From: Halomonas getboli
Lineage (GTDB): Bacteria > Pseudomonadota > Gammaproteobacteria > Pseudomonadales > Halomonadaceae
DNA: 64,000 nucleotides
Direction: 5' to 3'
Assembly (NCBI RefSeq): GCF_023094245.1
Contig: NZ_JALMEW010000001.1
Location: 307,039-371,038 of the forward strand
The notes under the pieces are model-generated. The model had not been told where the DNA came from, made no database searches, and saw only the letters and a program-made list of their open reading frames with translations. Within the stretch, counting starts at the first letter, position 1, and each line of letters begins with the position of its first letter. Positions 51,110 through 59,774 of this stretch are shown here, one piece after another. Both the position numbers and the translations under genes were made by a program.

Positions 51110-52336
51110 TCATGCGCCCTTGCCCGCGGCGCGCCAGCGACCGATGGCCAGTGCCACCAGCCCGGCCACGAGGCCCCAGAAAGCCGCCCCGATGCCGCCC
51201 GGCGCGATGCCCGAGGCGGTGACCAGGAAGGTCAGCAGGGCGGCGTCGCGCTGGCTGGCATCGCCCAGGGCATCGGCCAGCGCGGCGCCGAGGGTCGGCA
51301 GCAGCGCCAGGCCGGCGATGGCCACCACCAGCTCGCCGGGCAGGGCGGCGAACAGCGAGCTGACGGTGGCGCCGAACAGCCCCAGCAGCAGATAGAAGCC
51401 GCCGGCCGCGACCCCGGCGGCGTAGCGCCGGCTCGGGTCGTGATGCGCCTCCGGACCCTGGCAGACCGCGGCGCTGATCGCCGCCAGGTTGAGGGCGAAG
51501 CCGCCGAAGGGCGCGAGCGCGAGTCCGGCAAGGCCGGTGCCCCCGACCAGCGGCGAGATCGGCGGCCGGTAGCCGGCGGCGCTCAGGGCGGCCACGCCGG
51601 GCAGGTTCTGGGAGGCCATGGTGACCACGAACAGCGGAATGCCGACGCCGATCAGCGTGCCGAGGTCGAAGCTCGGCGCCGTATACGCCGGCACCGCCAG
51701 CGCCGGGGTGATGGCGCCCAGATCCAGCAGGCCCTGGACCTGGGCTACCAGGACGCCCGCGGCCAGCACCAGCGGAATCGCGTAGCGCGGCCACAGCCGC
51801 TTGGCCACCAGGTAGGTCAGCCCCATCGCCAGCGGCAGCACCAGCCGATGTTCCACGGTCATCACCAGGTCGAGCCCGAAGCGCAGCAGCACGCCGGCCA
51901 GCATGGCCGAGGCCAGCGCTCGCGGCAGGCGGTGCATCAGCCGCTCGAACAGCCCGGTCACGCCGCACAGGGTGATCAGCAGCGACGATAACAGGAAGGC
52001 GCCGATCGCCTCGCTCATCGGCAGGCCCGGCAGGCTGGTGGCGAGCAGCGCCGCGCCCGGGGTCGACCAGGCGGTGAGCAGCGGCATGCGGTAGCGCAGC
52101 GAGAAGACCAGGGTAGTGATGCCGGAGCCGATGCCCAGCGCCCACAGCCAGGAGCCGATCTCGGCCTGGCTGGCGCCGCCCGCCTCGGCGGCCTGAACGA
52201 TGATCGCCGCCGAGCTGGAATAGCCGATCAGCACGGCGATGAAGCCAGCGGTGAGGGTCGACAGGCTGCTGTCGCGCCACAGCGAGAAACGCTCGGCGGT
52301 AGCGGGGCTCGGCGTCGGCCGGCTTGACGTGGACAT
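51110..52336 (-). CDS. Benzoate/H+ symporter BenE family transporter (YdcO-like)
   Basis: 408 residues with about 12 hydrophobic segments. Family segments: LTAGFIAVLIGYSSSAAIIV, LLTAWSTPGAALLATSLPG, TMASQNLPGVAALSAAGY, FGGFALNLAAISAAVCQG. The adjacent divergent XRE-cupin gene mirrors E. coli ydcO-ydcN, so YdcO is the better comparison than a benzoate catabolic BenE. No aromatic-degradation genes are near. GGAG lies 7 nt before the ATG. Confidence 0.88.
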   Translation of the reverse strand: MSTSSRPTPSPATAERFSLWRDSSLSTLTAGFIAVLIGYSSSAAIIVQAAEAGGASQAEIGSWLWALGIGSGITTLVFSLRYRMPLLTAWSTPGAALLATSLPGLPMSEAIGAFLLSSLLITLCGVTGLFERLMHRLPRALASAMLAGVLLRFGLDLVMTVEHRLVLPLAMGLTYLVAKRLWPRYAIPLVLAAGVLVAQVQGLLDLGAITPALAVPAYTAPSFDLGTLIGVGIPLFVVTMASQNLPGVAALSAAGYRPPISPLVGGTGLAGLALAPFGGFALNLAAISAAVCQGPEAHHDPSRRYAAGVAAGGFYLLLGLFGATVSSLFAALPGELVVAIAGLALLPTLGAALADALGDASQRDAALLTFLVTASGIAPGGIGAAFWGLVAGLVALAIGRWRAAGKGA

Positions 52337-52355
52337 GGGAGGGCTCCGGGTGGCT

Positions 52356-52407
52356 GTGCGCTATAACGTACGATGGCGTCACCCTAGCACCGTGCGCTAT
52401 AACGCAC
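52356..52407. promoter_or_regulatory. Paired palindromic operators between the BenE-type and XRE-cupin genes
   Basis: Two copies of GTGCGCTATAACG(C/T)AC at 52356-52371 and 52392-52407, 36 bp apart start to start. The second is a perfect GTGCG-N6-CGCAC inverted repeat; the first has one mismatch. They lie 20-71 bp upstream of the transporter start, over its likely promoter. Confidence 0.65.
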
Positions 52408-52437
52408 AAATGGGCAGGCAGGATGCGGCGACCGCGC

Positions 52438-52443
52438 TACAAT
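52438..52443 (+). promoter_or_regulatory. -10 element of the XRE-cupin gene
   Basis: TACAAT followed by GGCG, 62 bp before ATG 52506. The -35 is poor. Confidence 0.4.
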
Positions 52444-52505
52444 GGCGCCTTTCCATTCCTTCGAACGATCTATCAGAACTGTCCAAACGCGACCGGGAGA
52501 GGCCA

Positions 52506-53144
52506 ATGCAGGAGATCTCGCAGCATATCGCCGAACGGCTCAGGACGTTGCGCCGCGCCGAGGCCTGGAGCCTCGATCGCACCGCCCGGGAGACCGGAGT
52601 CAGCAAGGCCATGCTGGGCCAGATCGAGCGCGGCGAATCGAGCCCCACGGTGGCGACGCTGTGGAAGATCGCCAGCGGCTTCCGCGTGCCGTTCTCGAGC
52701 CTGTTCGAACCCGAGGCCGTTGCCCCGGACGCTGGCGCGACCGGTGCCGCGCGTCAGGCGGCGCCGGCCTCCGAGGGCGACGCCGCCGGCATGTCGGCCG
52801 TGCCGCTGTTTCCCTTCGACCCCGCGCTCGGCTTCGAGCTGCTGGTGGGGACCCTGGCCGCAGGTGCGATCAGCGAGTCGGCGCCCCATGCGCCGGGCGT
52901 GGTCGAGCATCTGGTGGTGGTCGAGGGCGAGCTGGAGGTGCGGGTGGACGGCGTCTGGCGGCGTCTGGCGGCGGGCGAGGGGCTGCGCTTCGCCGCCGAC
53001 CTGCCCCACGCCTATCGCAACCCGGGACCGGAGCCGGCGCGCTTCCACGACGTCATCCACTATCCCCGCGGCGCGGGCGGTTCTCCGGGCGTCGCCTCGG
53101 ACGGCGCGATCAGCGCCGGATCGACCAGCGCCTCGGGTCGGTAG
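52506..53144 (+). CDS. XRE-family regulator with cupin domain (YdcN/SutR-like)
   Basis: 212 residues. N-terminal HTH (LRTLRRAEAWSLDRTARETG, SKAMLGQIERGESSPTVATL) and C-terminal cupin (PHAPGVVEHLVVVEGELEVR, AGEGLRFAADLPHAYRNPG). Start ATG 52506 behind GGGAGAGG; longer in-frame starts lie upstream of the promoter. Likely controls the divergent transporter and itself through the paired palindromes. Its last 85 bp overlap the 3' end of amiD on the other strand. Confidence 0.9.
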   Translation: MQEISQHIAERLRTLRRAEAWSLDRTARETGVSKAMLGQIERGESSPTVATLWKIASGFRVPFSSLFEPEAVAPDAGATGAARQAAPASEGDAAGMSAVPLFPFDPALGFELLVGTLAAGAISESAPHAPGVVEHLVVVEGELEVRVDGVWRRLAAGEGLRFAADLPHAYRNPGPEPARFHDVIHYPRGAGGSPGVASDGAISAGSTSASGR

Positions 53145-53974
53145 CGAGCGAGCAGCGCCCACAGTCGGGCGGCAGTGTCGGCGTCCGGCCGGCCGCGATA
53201 GTCGGCGGGCCGATAGCGCATCTGAAAGGCCCTCAGCGCGCCTCGGGTCGCGTTATCGAGTTCGCCGCTCGGCGTGACCGCATAGCCCCAGGCCGCCAGC
53301 GCCCGCTGCAGGGTGGCGAGCGGCGGCGGGCCCGCGGCGAAGAGGCGACGGTAGCGGGCCAGATCGGCTTCCAGTGGCCAGGTGCCGACGCCGACCGCGT
53401 ACAGGCGCCGCCAGGGGAAGGCCGGCCCCGGATCGATCTTGCGCGTGGGCGCGATCTCGGCGTGGCCGAGTAGGCCGGTGGGGGCGATGTCATGGCGCGC
53501 GATCAGGTCCCTGAGCAGGGCGATCAGCGCCGTGATCTGGTCGTCGGGGAAGGGCGCCCAGGCCACCGTCGAGGCGGCCTCGATGGACGGGCGATCCGGC
53601 CCGGCGTTGACCAGCTCGATGCCCAGCGAGCTGTCGTTGAGATGGGGGCGGCCCGCCCAGGCGCTGGCACCGGCGTGCCATGCGCGGCGCGATTCGTCGA
53701 CCAGGCGATAGACGCGCGGCGCGCCGAGTTCCCGGTCGGGATGGCGCGGCACCAGGTAGTGGGCGCTGACGCGAGGCCCGGTGAGGATCTCCAGCGAGGT
53801 CGCCTCGTCCTCGTCGGTGTAGTGCAGCACCAGAAAGCGCACCCGGCTGGAGTGGGCGCTGGACGGGTGGCTGTCGTCGATCGCCACGCCAGTGGGTTCG
53901 CCGGGGCGTTCGCCGCCGGCGCAGCCGCCCAGCAGCAGGGCGAGCGAAATGTGGAGCAGCGTCATGGATCGCAT
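53060..53974 (-). CDS. amiD: N-acetylmuramoyl-L-alanine amidase AmiD-like lipoprotein
   Basis: 304 residues. The signal peptide with lipobox LLLGGCAGG makes it an envelope lipoprotein. Amidase_2 domain: zinc His in RVRFLVLHYTDED, SAHYLVPRH, SSLGIELVNAG, GLLGHAEIAPTRKIDPGPAF. The C-terminal peptidoglycan-binding domain contains LQRALAAWGYAVTPSGELD. Cleaves muropeptide side chains during wall recycling. Follows the DUF3307 gene by 3 bp. Confidence 0.91.
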   Translation of the reverse strand: MRSMTLLHISLALLLGGCAGGERPGEPTGVAIDDSHPSSAHSSRVRFLVLHYTDEDEATSLEILTGPRVSAHYLVPRHPDRELGAPRVYRLVDESRRAWHAGASAWAGRPHLNDSSLGIELVNAGPDRPSIEAASTVAWAPFPDDQITALIALLRDLIARHDIAPTGLLGHAEIAPTRKIDPGPAFPWRRLYAVGVGTWPLEADLARYRRLFAAGPPPLATLQRALAAWGYAVTPSGELDNATRGALRAFQMRYRPADYRGRPDADTAARLWALLARYRPEALVDPALIAPSEATPGEPPAPRG

Positions 53975-53977
53975 GGC

Positions 53978-54721
53978 TCAGGTTGTCCAGGGCAGCTGGC
54001 GCACCGCCAGCCCCAGCGCCAGGGTGGCGGTGACGCTGAGCAGGGTGCCCAGCAGCACGTACTCGGTGAGCTTGCGGTCGCGGCGGGCGCGCAGGTCGCC
54101 GAAGCGCAGCACCGACTTGGCGGTGAGCAGAAAGCCCACCGCGGTCAGCTCGTCGAGCAGCACCAGGGTCAGCACCAGCAGCCGTTCGAGCATGCCGATG
54201 CGCGCCCCGGCGGCGACCAGCGTGCCGGGGTCGGTGACCTCCTCGCTCCAGGGGCGCATGGCCAGCGCGATGGCGATGGCCATGGGGCGGGTGACCAGCA
54301 GATAGGCGAGACCGTGAGCCATCACCTCGGGACGGCTCAGCCAGTCGACCGCCGCGCTCAGAGGCGCCAGGCTGCCCAGCGAGGCCAGCCAGACGCCGAC
54401 CAGCACGGTCAGGTGCAGGGCCTGATCGACCAGAAACCAGCACAGCCGCCGCGAGTCCAGGTGTGCCTTGCCCAGGTCGATCAGTGCGTGGCTCGCGGCG
54501 ATGGTCACCGACCAGGCCGCGGCGGCGAGCGGATCGACGCCGGCGACGATCAGCACCGCCAGGGCCAGCAGCCCGTGCACCCCGGCATGCAGGTAGAGCA
54601 CGCCGGCGCGGGCCTTGTCGCGCTGGCGTGCCTCGACCCAGCGTCGCGGCTGGAGCAGGAAGTCGCCCACCAGGTGGGCGATGATCAGGGCGAACAGCGT
54701 CGTCAGGGCCGTGGCGGTCAT
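53978..54721 (-). CDS. DUF3307 membrane protein
   Basis: 247 residues, mostly hydrophobic with about six membrane segments. It starts with LFALIIAHLVGDFLLQPRRW, the DUF3307 signature, and has SHALIDLGKAHL. It is regularly found beside SatD-like genes; here it overlaps satD as ATGA. Function unknown. An acid- or stress-related role is only suggested by the Streptococcus sat locus name. Confidence 0.85.
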   Translation of the reverse strand: MTATALTTLFALIIAHLVGDFLLQPRRWVEARQRDKARAGVLYLHAGVHGLLALAVLIVAGVDPLAAAAWSVTIAASHALIDLGKAHLDSRRLCWFLVDQALHLTVLVGVWLASLGSLAPLSAAVDWLSRPEVMAHGLAYLLVTRPMAIAIALAMRPWSEEVTDPGTLVAAGARIGMLERLLVLTLVLLDELTAVGFLLTAKSVLRFGDLRARRDRKLTEYVLLGTLLSVTATLALGLAVRQLPWTT

Positions 54722-55365
54722 GGCGTCGCCTCCTTGTCGGCGAGCGAAGCGCGGACATGCGTCAGGGTGTCGGCCAGCAGGGGCCAGCGGGCGGCGCGCA
54801 GGCGCTTGTGGACGCTGGGCTGGCGAATGCCCAGCCGCTCGGCCAGCGCCTGCTGGGTGAGATCGTCGGTCAGACGCAGGCCGACCGCCTCGGCGGCGCG
54901 GGGGGACCAGTCGGCCAGCAGGGCATCCAGATGGCGGATCAGCAGCGCCTCGCAGTCAGCATCGTCGGCCTCGGTGTGATGCAGCACGAGGCACGCGTCC
55001 GACGCGTCCAGCGCGTCCAGTGCCCGGCCTGAAGCGACGAAGACCGGCCCGTCGGCGGAGGCCAGCGCATCGCCGGGCCGCCAGTCGTCGTTCCCCACCG
55101 CGATGGCGAGCCGGGCATCCCAGCGGTGTCCGGTCTCGGAGTGTGCGATCAGGGCGGCACGCAGCGCCACGGCCGCGTCCAGGGCCGCCTCGGCCCGGGC
55201 GATGGCGAGCTGGAAGCCGTCGCCGCGGTAGCGCTGATAGTCGCCCTCGTGGCGCTCGGCGAGGCCCGCCAGGGTCGTTTCGAGGATCCGGTGGAGGCGT
55301 GGACCCTCTTCGAGGCGGCGCGAGTCGATGATGTCGCCGGTGATGACGGCAAGGCGTGTGGCCAT
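54718..55365 (-). CDS. SatD-family protein with C-terminal helix-turn-helix
   Basis: 215 residues. MATRLAVITGDIIDSRRLEE and GDYQRYRGDGFQLAIA are SatD-family features; the latter loosely recalls nucleotide-cyclase folds. The C-terminal QQALAERLGIRQPSVHKRLR is a clear helix-turn-helix, so it can probably bind DNA. A set of GGCTAT half-sites overlaps its own promoter. Forms a two-gene unit with the DUF3307 membrane protein, perhaps sensor plus regulator (inference). Confidence 0.83.
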   Translation of the reverse strand: MATRLAVITGDIIDSRRLEEGPRLHRILETTLAGLAERHEGDYQRYRGDGFQLAIARAEAALDAAVALRAALIAHSETGHRWDARLAIAVGNDDWRPGDALASADGPVFVASGRALDALDASDACLVLHHTEADDADCEALLIRHLDALLADWSPRAAEAVGLRLTDDLTQQALAERLGIRQPSVHKRLRAARWPLLADTLTHVRASLADKEATP

Positions 55366-55396
55366 GGGGGGCTCCCGAGGACGGCGGTCATGTCTC

Positions 55397-55446
55397 AGGA
55401 TAGATTCTCAAGGCTATTTTTCAATGTAATAGCCTTATATGGCTAT
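55397..55446 (-). promoter_or_regulatory. satD promoter with overlapping palindromes
   Basis: On the minus strand TTGAAA (55419-55424), 16 bp, TATCCT (55397-55402). Over and upstream of it are AAGGCTATT (55410-55418) / AATAGCCTT (55428-55436), and ATAGCC-ttatat-GGCTAT (55429-55446). Three half-sites in an AT-rich patch suggest autoregulation. Confidence 0.6.
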
Positions 55447-55455
55447 ATCTAGGCT

Positions 55456-55511
55456 CCTCACGCCTCACGCCTCACGCCTCACGCCTCACGCCTCACGCCT
55501 CACGCCTCGCC
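55456..55511 (+). repeat. Heptamer tandem array (7 x CCTCACG plus CCTCGCC)
   Basis: Eight 7 bp units between satD and the dehydrogenase gene. The array runs into the coding end of the latter and supplies its last codons (GEA-stop). Confidence 0.95.
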
Positions 55512-56393
55512 CGAGCCCGGCGAGCGATAGGCCTCGACCAGGGTGGCCGGGTCCGCCTCGCCGTGCCCGCGGGCGGCATGACCGCGCATCAGCTGGGCGG
55601 CCAGCGCGCTCATCGGCGTGGCGCTGGTGGCGCGGCCGCTCTGGGCCACCGCCATGTCCAGGTCCTTGAGCAGGGTGCGCAGGTGCCAGGGCGGGGCGGC
55701 GAAGTCGCGTTCGGCCATGCGCGGCGTGAGGATGCGAAAGGGCTTGGAGTCGGCGAAGCCGCCGGCCAGGGCCTCGGTCAGCCGGGTGGCGTCCACGCCG
55801 CTGGCCTCCGCCAGCGCGACCGTCTCGGCGATCACCGCCGCCTGGCAGCCGACGATCATCTGATTGCAGACCTTGGTCACCTGGCCGCTGCCGACCGGAC
55901 CCATGTGCGTCACCCGAGCGGCCAGCGGGGCGAGCACCGAGCGCAGCGCGTCGACGTCCGCGTCGGCGCCGCCGCACATCACCGCCAGCTCGCCGGCCTC
56001 GGCGCCGGCCACGCCGCCGGAGACCGGGGCATCGACCCAGGCGACGCCGCAGGCGTCCGCGAGCCGCGCGGCCATGTCGCGCGTAGCCTCGGGGTCGCTG
56101 CTGGAAAGATCGAGCAGGCGCTGGCCGGGACGCGCATGGGCGGACACGCCGTCCTCGCCGAACACCACGGCCTCGACCACGGCGGTGTTGGCCAGGCACA
56201 GCAGGATGACGTCCGAGGCCGAGACCAGCTCGCCGATCGAGCCGGCCACGCAAGCACCGGCCTCGGCCACGCCGGCGGTCTTGTCCGGCGAGCGGTTCCA
56301 GACCGTGACATCGAAGCCGGCCGCCAGCAGGCGGCGGGTCATGGGGTCGCCCATCAGGCCGATGCCGATGAAGCCGAGGCGGAGAGAGGACAT
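55500..56393 (-). CDS. NAD(P)-dependent beta-hydroxyacid dehydrogenase (HIBADH/GarR family)
   Basis: 297 residues from ATG 56393. Rossmann start LGFIGIGLMGDPMTRRLLAA, substrate loop VDAPVSGGVAGAEAGELAVM, and catalytic Lys in GSGQVTKVCNQM. Reduces or oxidises 3-hydroxyisobutyrate, tartronate semialdehyde or succinic semialdehyde-like substrates; the exact one is not clear. The longer frame to 56525 lacks family similarity. GATGGAA-gggat-TTCCATC (56436-56454), 43 bp upstream, may be an operator. Confidence 0.88.
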   Translation of the reverse strand: MSSLRLGFIGIGLMGDPMTRRLLAAGFDVTVWNRSPDKTAGVAEAGACVAGSIGELVSASDVILLCLANTAVVEAVVFGEDGVSAHARPGQRLLDLSSSDPEATRDMAARLADACGVAWVDAPVSGGVAGAEAGELAVMCGGADADVDALRSVLAPLAARVTHMGPVGSGQVTKVCNQMIVGCQAAVIAETVALAEASGVDATRLTEALAGGFADSKPFRILTPRMAERDFAAPPWHLRTLLKDLDMAVAQSGRATSATPMSALAAQLMRGHAARGHGEADPATLVEAYRSPGSGEA

Positions 56394-56593
56394 GGCGATG
56401 CTCCGAGGGGAATGAAGGAAAGCATCAGAATGCGCGATGGAAGGGATTTCCATCAAGTCCCGCGAGGCATCGCAACAGGTGTCCGGCGCTCCGAAATGAC
56501 GCATCGCATCCATTAGGCGGTTCATGATGGTGCGTCGCAGCGTGATCGCTCGACGCGGTATCGTCGCAGTGCACTGCTGAATTTTATTAAATA
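56394..56593. other. Gap upstream of the dehydrogenase, no gene seen
   Basis: Holds the inverted repeat GATGGAA/TTCCATC (56436-56454), two direct copies of CGTCGCAG (56533-56540, 56562-56569; a third is at 56708-56715) and the start of an AT-rich patch (56580-56620) unlike the rest of the window. Confidence 0.4.
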
Positions 56594-56605
56594 TATGATT
56601 TAAAG

Positions 56606-56782
56606 CGTTTATTTATTTTCTGGCCTATGTGTTGCTTTTGGTTGAGTGTCGGCGGTCGGAGCCTTTCCCGTCTGGGTTTTGCTCCGATTGTCTGCCGGTC
56701 GTCATTGCGTCGCAGTAAGACGACCGGCCCGACGAGTGAGCTGGCGTGCTCCAACTGGCCTCCCTTCGGGGAGGCTTTTTTT
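56606..56782 (+). ncRNA. Candidate structured small RNA or polB leader
   Basis: TATGAT (56594-56599) in an AT-rich patch could start a transcript near 56606. Three stem-loops follow: CGGAGC/GCTCCG (56657-56686, with an inner CCC/GGG), a perfect 10 bp stem GCCGGTCGTC/GACGACCGGC (56694-56728), and a terminator ending at 56782. No convincing open frame is inside. It may be an independent RNA of about 177 nt or an attenuated leader of polB. Family not recognised. Confidence 0.4.
56758..56782 (+). terminator. Terminator with UUCG loop before polB
   Basis: GCCTCCC-ttcg-GGGAGGC followed by seven T, 72 bp before the polB start. Confidence 0.85.
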
Positions 56783-56854
56783 ATGTCCGTGACCCGTGAG
56801 CGTCTTGCCGCCGCGATATGATGGAGGCTCATGGGCAAGCGAGGAGCGACGGTA

Positions 56855-59215
56855 GTGGTGCGGCAGGGGTTCATCCTGACTCGAGATTGGCAGGAGACGT
56901 CCGAGGGCCCCCAGGCCGAGTTCTGGCTGGCGACCGACGAGGGGCCGCTGCGAGTGCGCGTGCCGCCGCGGCCGTCTGTGGCCTTTATCCCGGTGGAGCA
57001 GCGCCGACACGCCGAGGTCGTGCTGCATGGCGAGCGCGACGTCGAGCTGCGCTCCCTGGCGCTGCGCGACTTTCATCGACGCCCCGTGCTGGGGCTTTAC
57101 TGCCGGCCGCATCACCGCCTGACGGCCCTGGAACGGCGCCTGACGCACGCCGGCGTGGAGGTCTACGAGGCCGATATCCGGCCGCCGGAGCGCTATCTGA
57201 TGGAGCGCTTCATCACCGCGCCGGTGAGCGTCGAGGGCGAGCCCGACGGCGTGGGCGGCCTGATGGCGACGCGGCTCAGGCCGGCGCCGGACTATCGTCC
57301 GCGGCTCAGGGTGGTGTCGCTGGACATCGAGACCAGCGGGAGCGGCGAGCTGTATTCCATTGCCCTGGAAAGCGGGGAAGAACGCCGGGTACTGATGCTG
57401 GGCCCGCCCAACGGCGTGGCCGACGGGCTCGATTTCGACCTCGAGTACTGCGATAGCCGCTCGGCCCTGCTGGAGCGGCTCAACCGCTGGTTCGCCGAGC
57501 ACGATCCGGATGCCATCATCGGCTGGAATCTGGTGCAGTTCGACCTGCGCATTCTCCACGAACACGCGCGGCGGTGCGGCGTGCCCCTGCGCCTGGGTCG
57601 TGGCGGCGCCGAGATGGCGTGGCGCGCCCATGGCCATCAGGTCAATCGTTTCGTCGCCTCGGCGGCGGGGCGGCTGATCATCGATGGCATCGAGGCGCTG
57701 CGCTCGGCCACCTGGCACTTCTCTTCCTTTTCCCTGGAGCACGTGGCCCAGGCCCTGCTCGGCGAGGGCAAGGCCATCGACAATCCCTACCAGCGGCTGG
57801 ATGACATCCTGCGCATGTTTGCCGAGGACAAGCCGGCGCTGGCGCGCTACAACCTCAAGGACTGCGAGCTGGTGACGCGGATCTTCGCCGAGACCGAGCT
57901 GCTCGACTTCCTGCTGGAGCGGGCCACCGTGACCGGGCTGTCCGCCGACCGCAGCGGCGGCTCGGTGGCGGCCTTCACCCACCTCTACCTGCCACGCCTC
58001 CACCGCCTGGGGTTCGTGGCGCCGAACCTCGGCGAGGCCGAAGCCGTCGAGAGCCCCGGCGGCTTCGTCATGGATTCCCGCCCCGGGCTCTACGACTCGG
58101 TGCTGGTGCTGGACTTCAAGAGCCTGTATCCCTCGATCATCCGCAGCTTCCTGATCGACCCGGCGGGCCTGGTGGAGGGGCTCGCCGATCCCGCGGATGC
58201 GGCCTCGGTGCCGGGTTTTCGCGGCGCGCGCTTCTCGCGGTCTCGGCATGCGCTGCCAGATATCGTGGCGCGGGTCTGGGGCGGGCGCGAGGCCGCCAAG
58301 CGCGCGGGCAACGCGCCGCTTTCCCAGGCGCTGAAGATCATCATGAACAGCTTCTATGGCGTGCTGGGGTCGAAGGGCTGCCGTTTCTTCGATGCCCGCC
58401 TGGCCTCGTCGATCACCATGCGCGGCCACGAGATCATGCGACGCACCCGCGAGCTGATCGAGGCCGAAGGCTATACCGTCATCTACGGCGACACCGACTC
58501 CACCTTCGTGTGGCTCGGTCGCGCGCATCCCGAGGCGCAGGCGGCGGCGATCGGCCGGCGCCTGGTGGCATACGTCAATGTCTGGTGGTGTGACCACCTG
58601 GCCCGGGAACATGGCCTCGCGAGCGCGCTGGAGCTGCAGTTCGAGACCCATTACCGACGCTTTCTGATGCCGACCATTCGCGGCGCCGAGGCGGGCAGCA
58701 AGAAACGCTATGCCGGTCTGGTACGCGATCCGGCGGGGGAGGAGCGGATGGTCTTCAAGGGGCTTGAGAGCGTGCGCAGCGACTGGACGGACCTGGCCAA
58801 GAACTTCCAGCAGGAGCTCTATCGGCGCATCTTTGCCGGGGAGCCCCATCGGGACTTCGTGCGTGACTACGTGCGTCGCACCCGGGCCGGCGACTTTGAC
58901 GACTGCCTGGTCTATCGCAAGCGGCTGAGGCGCTCCCTGGCCGACTATCGGCGCAGCGTGCCGCCCCATGTGCGGGCGGCGCGGATCGCCGACGAGGTCA
59001 ACGACCGGCTCGGTCGGCCGCGTCAGTATCAGCACGGCGGCTGGATCCGCTACGTGATGACGGTGGCGGGGCCGGAGCCGCTGGAGCAGCGGCGTTCGGC
59101 CATCGACACCGAGCACTACCTGACCACCCAGCTGCAGCCGGTGGCGGATGCCATCCTGCCGTTCGTGGGCGACGACTTCGCGACCCTGATCGACCGTCAG
59201 CTCGGGCTGTTCTGA
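56855..59215 (+). CDS. polB: DNA polymerase II
   Basis: Family B, damage-inducible polymerase for translesion and restart synthesis. 786 residues from GTG 56855, which aligns with the E. coli start (QGFILTRDW against QAGFILTRHW) and has GAGGAG 8 nt upstream; ATG 56831 is in frame but has its SD only 3 nt away. Exonuclease motif SLDIETS. Polymerase motifs [30 protein letters not shown] and [12 protein letters not shown]. The protein ends in QLGLF, the beta-clamp binding motif. No LexA box was noticed. Confidence 0.96.
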   Translation: MVRQGFILTRDWQETSEGPQAEFWLATDEGPLRVRVPPRPSVAFIPVEQRRHAEVVLHGERDVELRSLALRDFHRRPVLGLYCRPHHRLTALERRLTHAGVEVYEADIRPPERYLMERFITAPVSVEGEPDGVGGLMATRLRPAPDYRPRLRVVSLDIETSGSGELYSIALESGEERRVLMLGPPNGVADGLDFDLEYCDSRSALLERLNRWFAEHDPDAIIGWNLVQFDLRILHEHARRCGVPLRLGRGGAEMAWRAHGHQVNRFVASAAGRLIIDGIEALRSATWHFSSFSLEHVAQALLGEGKAIDNPYQRLDDILRMFAEDKPALARYNLKDCELVTRIFAETELLDFLLERATVTGLSADRSGGSVAAFTHLYLPRLHRLGFVAPNLGEAEAVESPGGFVMDSRPGLYDSVLVLDFKSLYPSIIRSFLIDPAGLVEGLADPADAASVPGFRGARFSRSRHALPDIVARVWGGREAAKRAGNAPLSQALKIIMNSFYGVLGSKGCRFFDARLASSITMRGHEIMRRTRELIEAEGYTVIYGDTDSTFVWLGRAHPEAQAAAIGRRLVAYVNVWWCDHLAREHGLASALELQFETHYRRFLMPTIRGAEAGSKKRYAGLVRDPAGEERMVFKGLESVRSDWTDLAKNFQQELYRRIFAGEPHRDFVRDYVRRTRAGDFDDCLVYRKRLRRSLADYRRSVPPHVRAARIADEVNDRLGRPRQYQHGGWIRYVMTVAGPEPLEQRRSAIDTEHYLTTQLQPVADAILPFVGDDFATLIDRQLGLF

Positions 59216-59311
59216 GCCCGATCGGCGTCACCATGGGCGGCCGTCGCGGCGCTTGATGACGCCGGCATCTGGCGACATAGTTTTCGAGTCGTCACCCACA
59301 GGAGCCCCTCC

Positions 59312-59749
59312 ATGTCCGATGCCCTGCTGCTGGGCTGTGCCCACTGTCATGCCATGAACCGGGTTCGTCCCGAGCGTCTGTCCGCCGGTCCGCGCTGCGG
59401 CAAGTGCCGCCGGCCGATGTTCACCGGTGAACCGCTGACGCTGACCAATGCCAACTTCGAGTCGCTGGTGGCGCGCAGTTCGCTGCCGGTGGTGGTCGAT
59501 TTCTGGGCCAGCTGGTGCGGCCCCTGCAAGGCGATGGCGCCGATCTTCGCCGAGGCGGCCCGCGAGCTGGAGCCGCGCCTGCGCTTCGCCAAGCTCGACA
59601 CCGAGGCCGAGCAGGCCCTGGCCGGCCGCTTCGGGATTCGCAGCATCCCGACGCTGATCCTGTTCAAGCACGGCCGCGAGGCGGCCCGCCAGCCGGGGCT
59701 GCTGCAGGGGCCGCAGCTGCGCCAGTGGCTGGCGCCGCACCTCGGCTGA
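59312..59749 (+). CDS. trxC: Thioredoxin 2
   Basis: Zinc-containing cytoplasmic thioredoxin, 145 residues. The N-terminal zinc site has two CxxC pairs (GCAHC and RCGKC). The active site is WASWCGPCKAMAP, and the cis-Pro is in GIRSIPTLILF. CAGGAG precedes the ATG. Stands alone after polB and converges on yejK. Confidence 0.96.
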   Translation: MSDALLLGCAHCHAMNRVRPERLSAGPRCGKCRRPMFTGEPLTLTNANFESLVARSSLPVVVDFWASWCGPCKAMAPIFAEAARELEPRLRFAKLDTEAEQALAGRFGIRSIPTLILFKHGREAARQPGLLQGPQLRQWLAPHLG

Positions 59750-59774
59750 GAGGCATTGATCGGGGCGGCCGGCG

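Noticed and set aside
56831..56854. ATG 56831 as polB start
   Set aside because: GTG 56855 aligns with the E. coli start and has better ribosome-binding site spacing; the ATG cannot be fully excluded.
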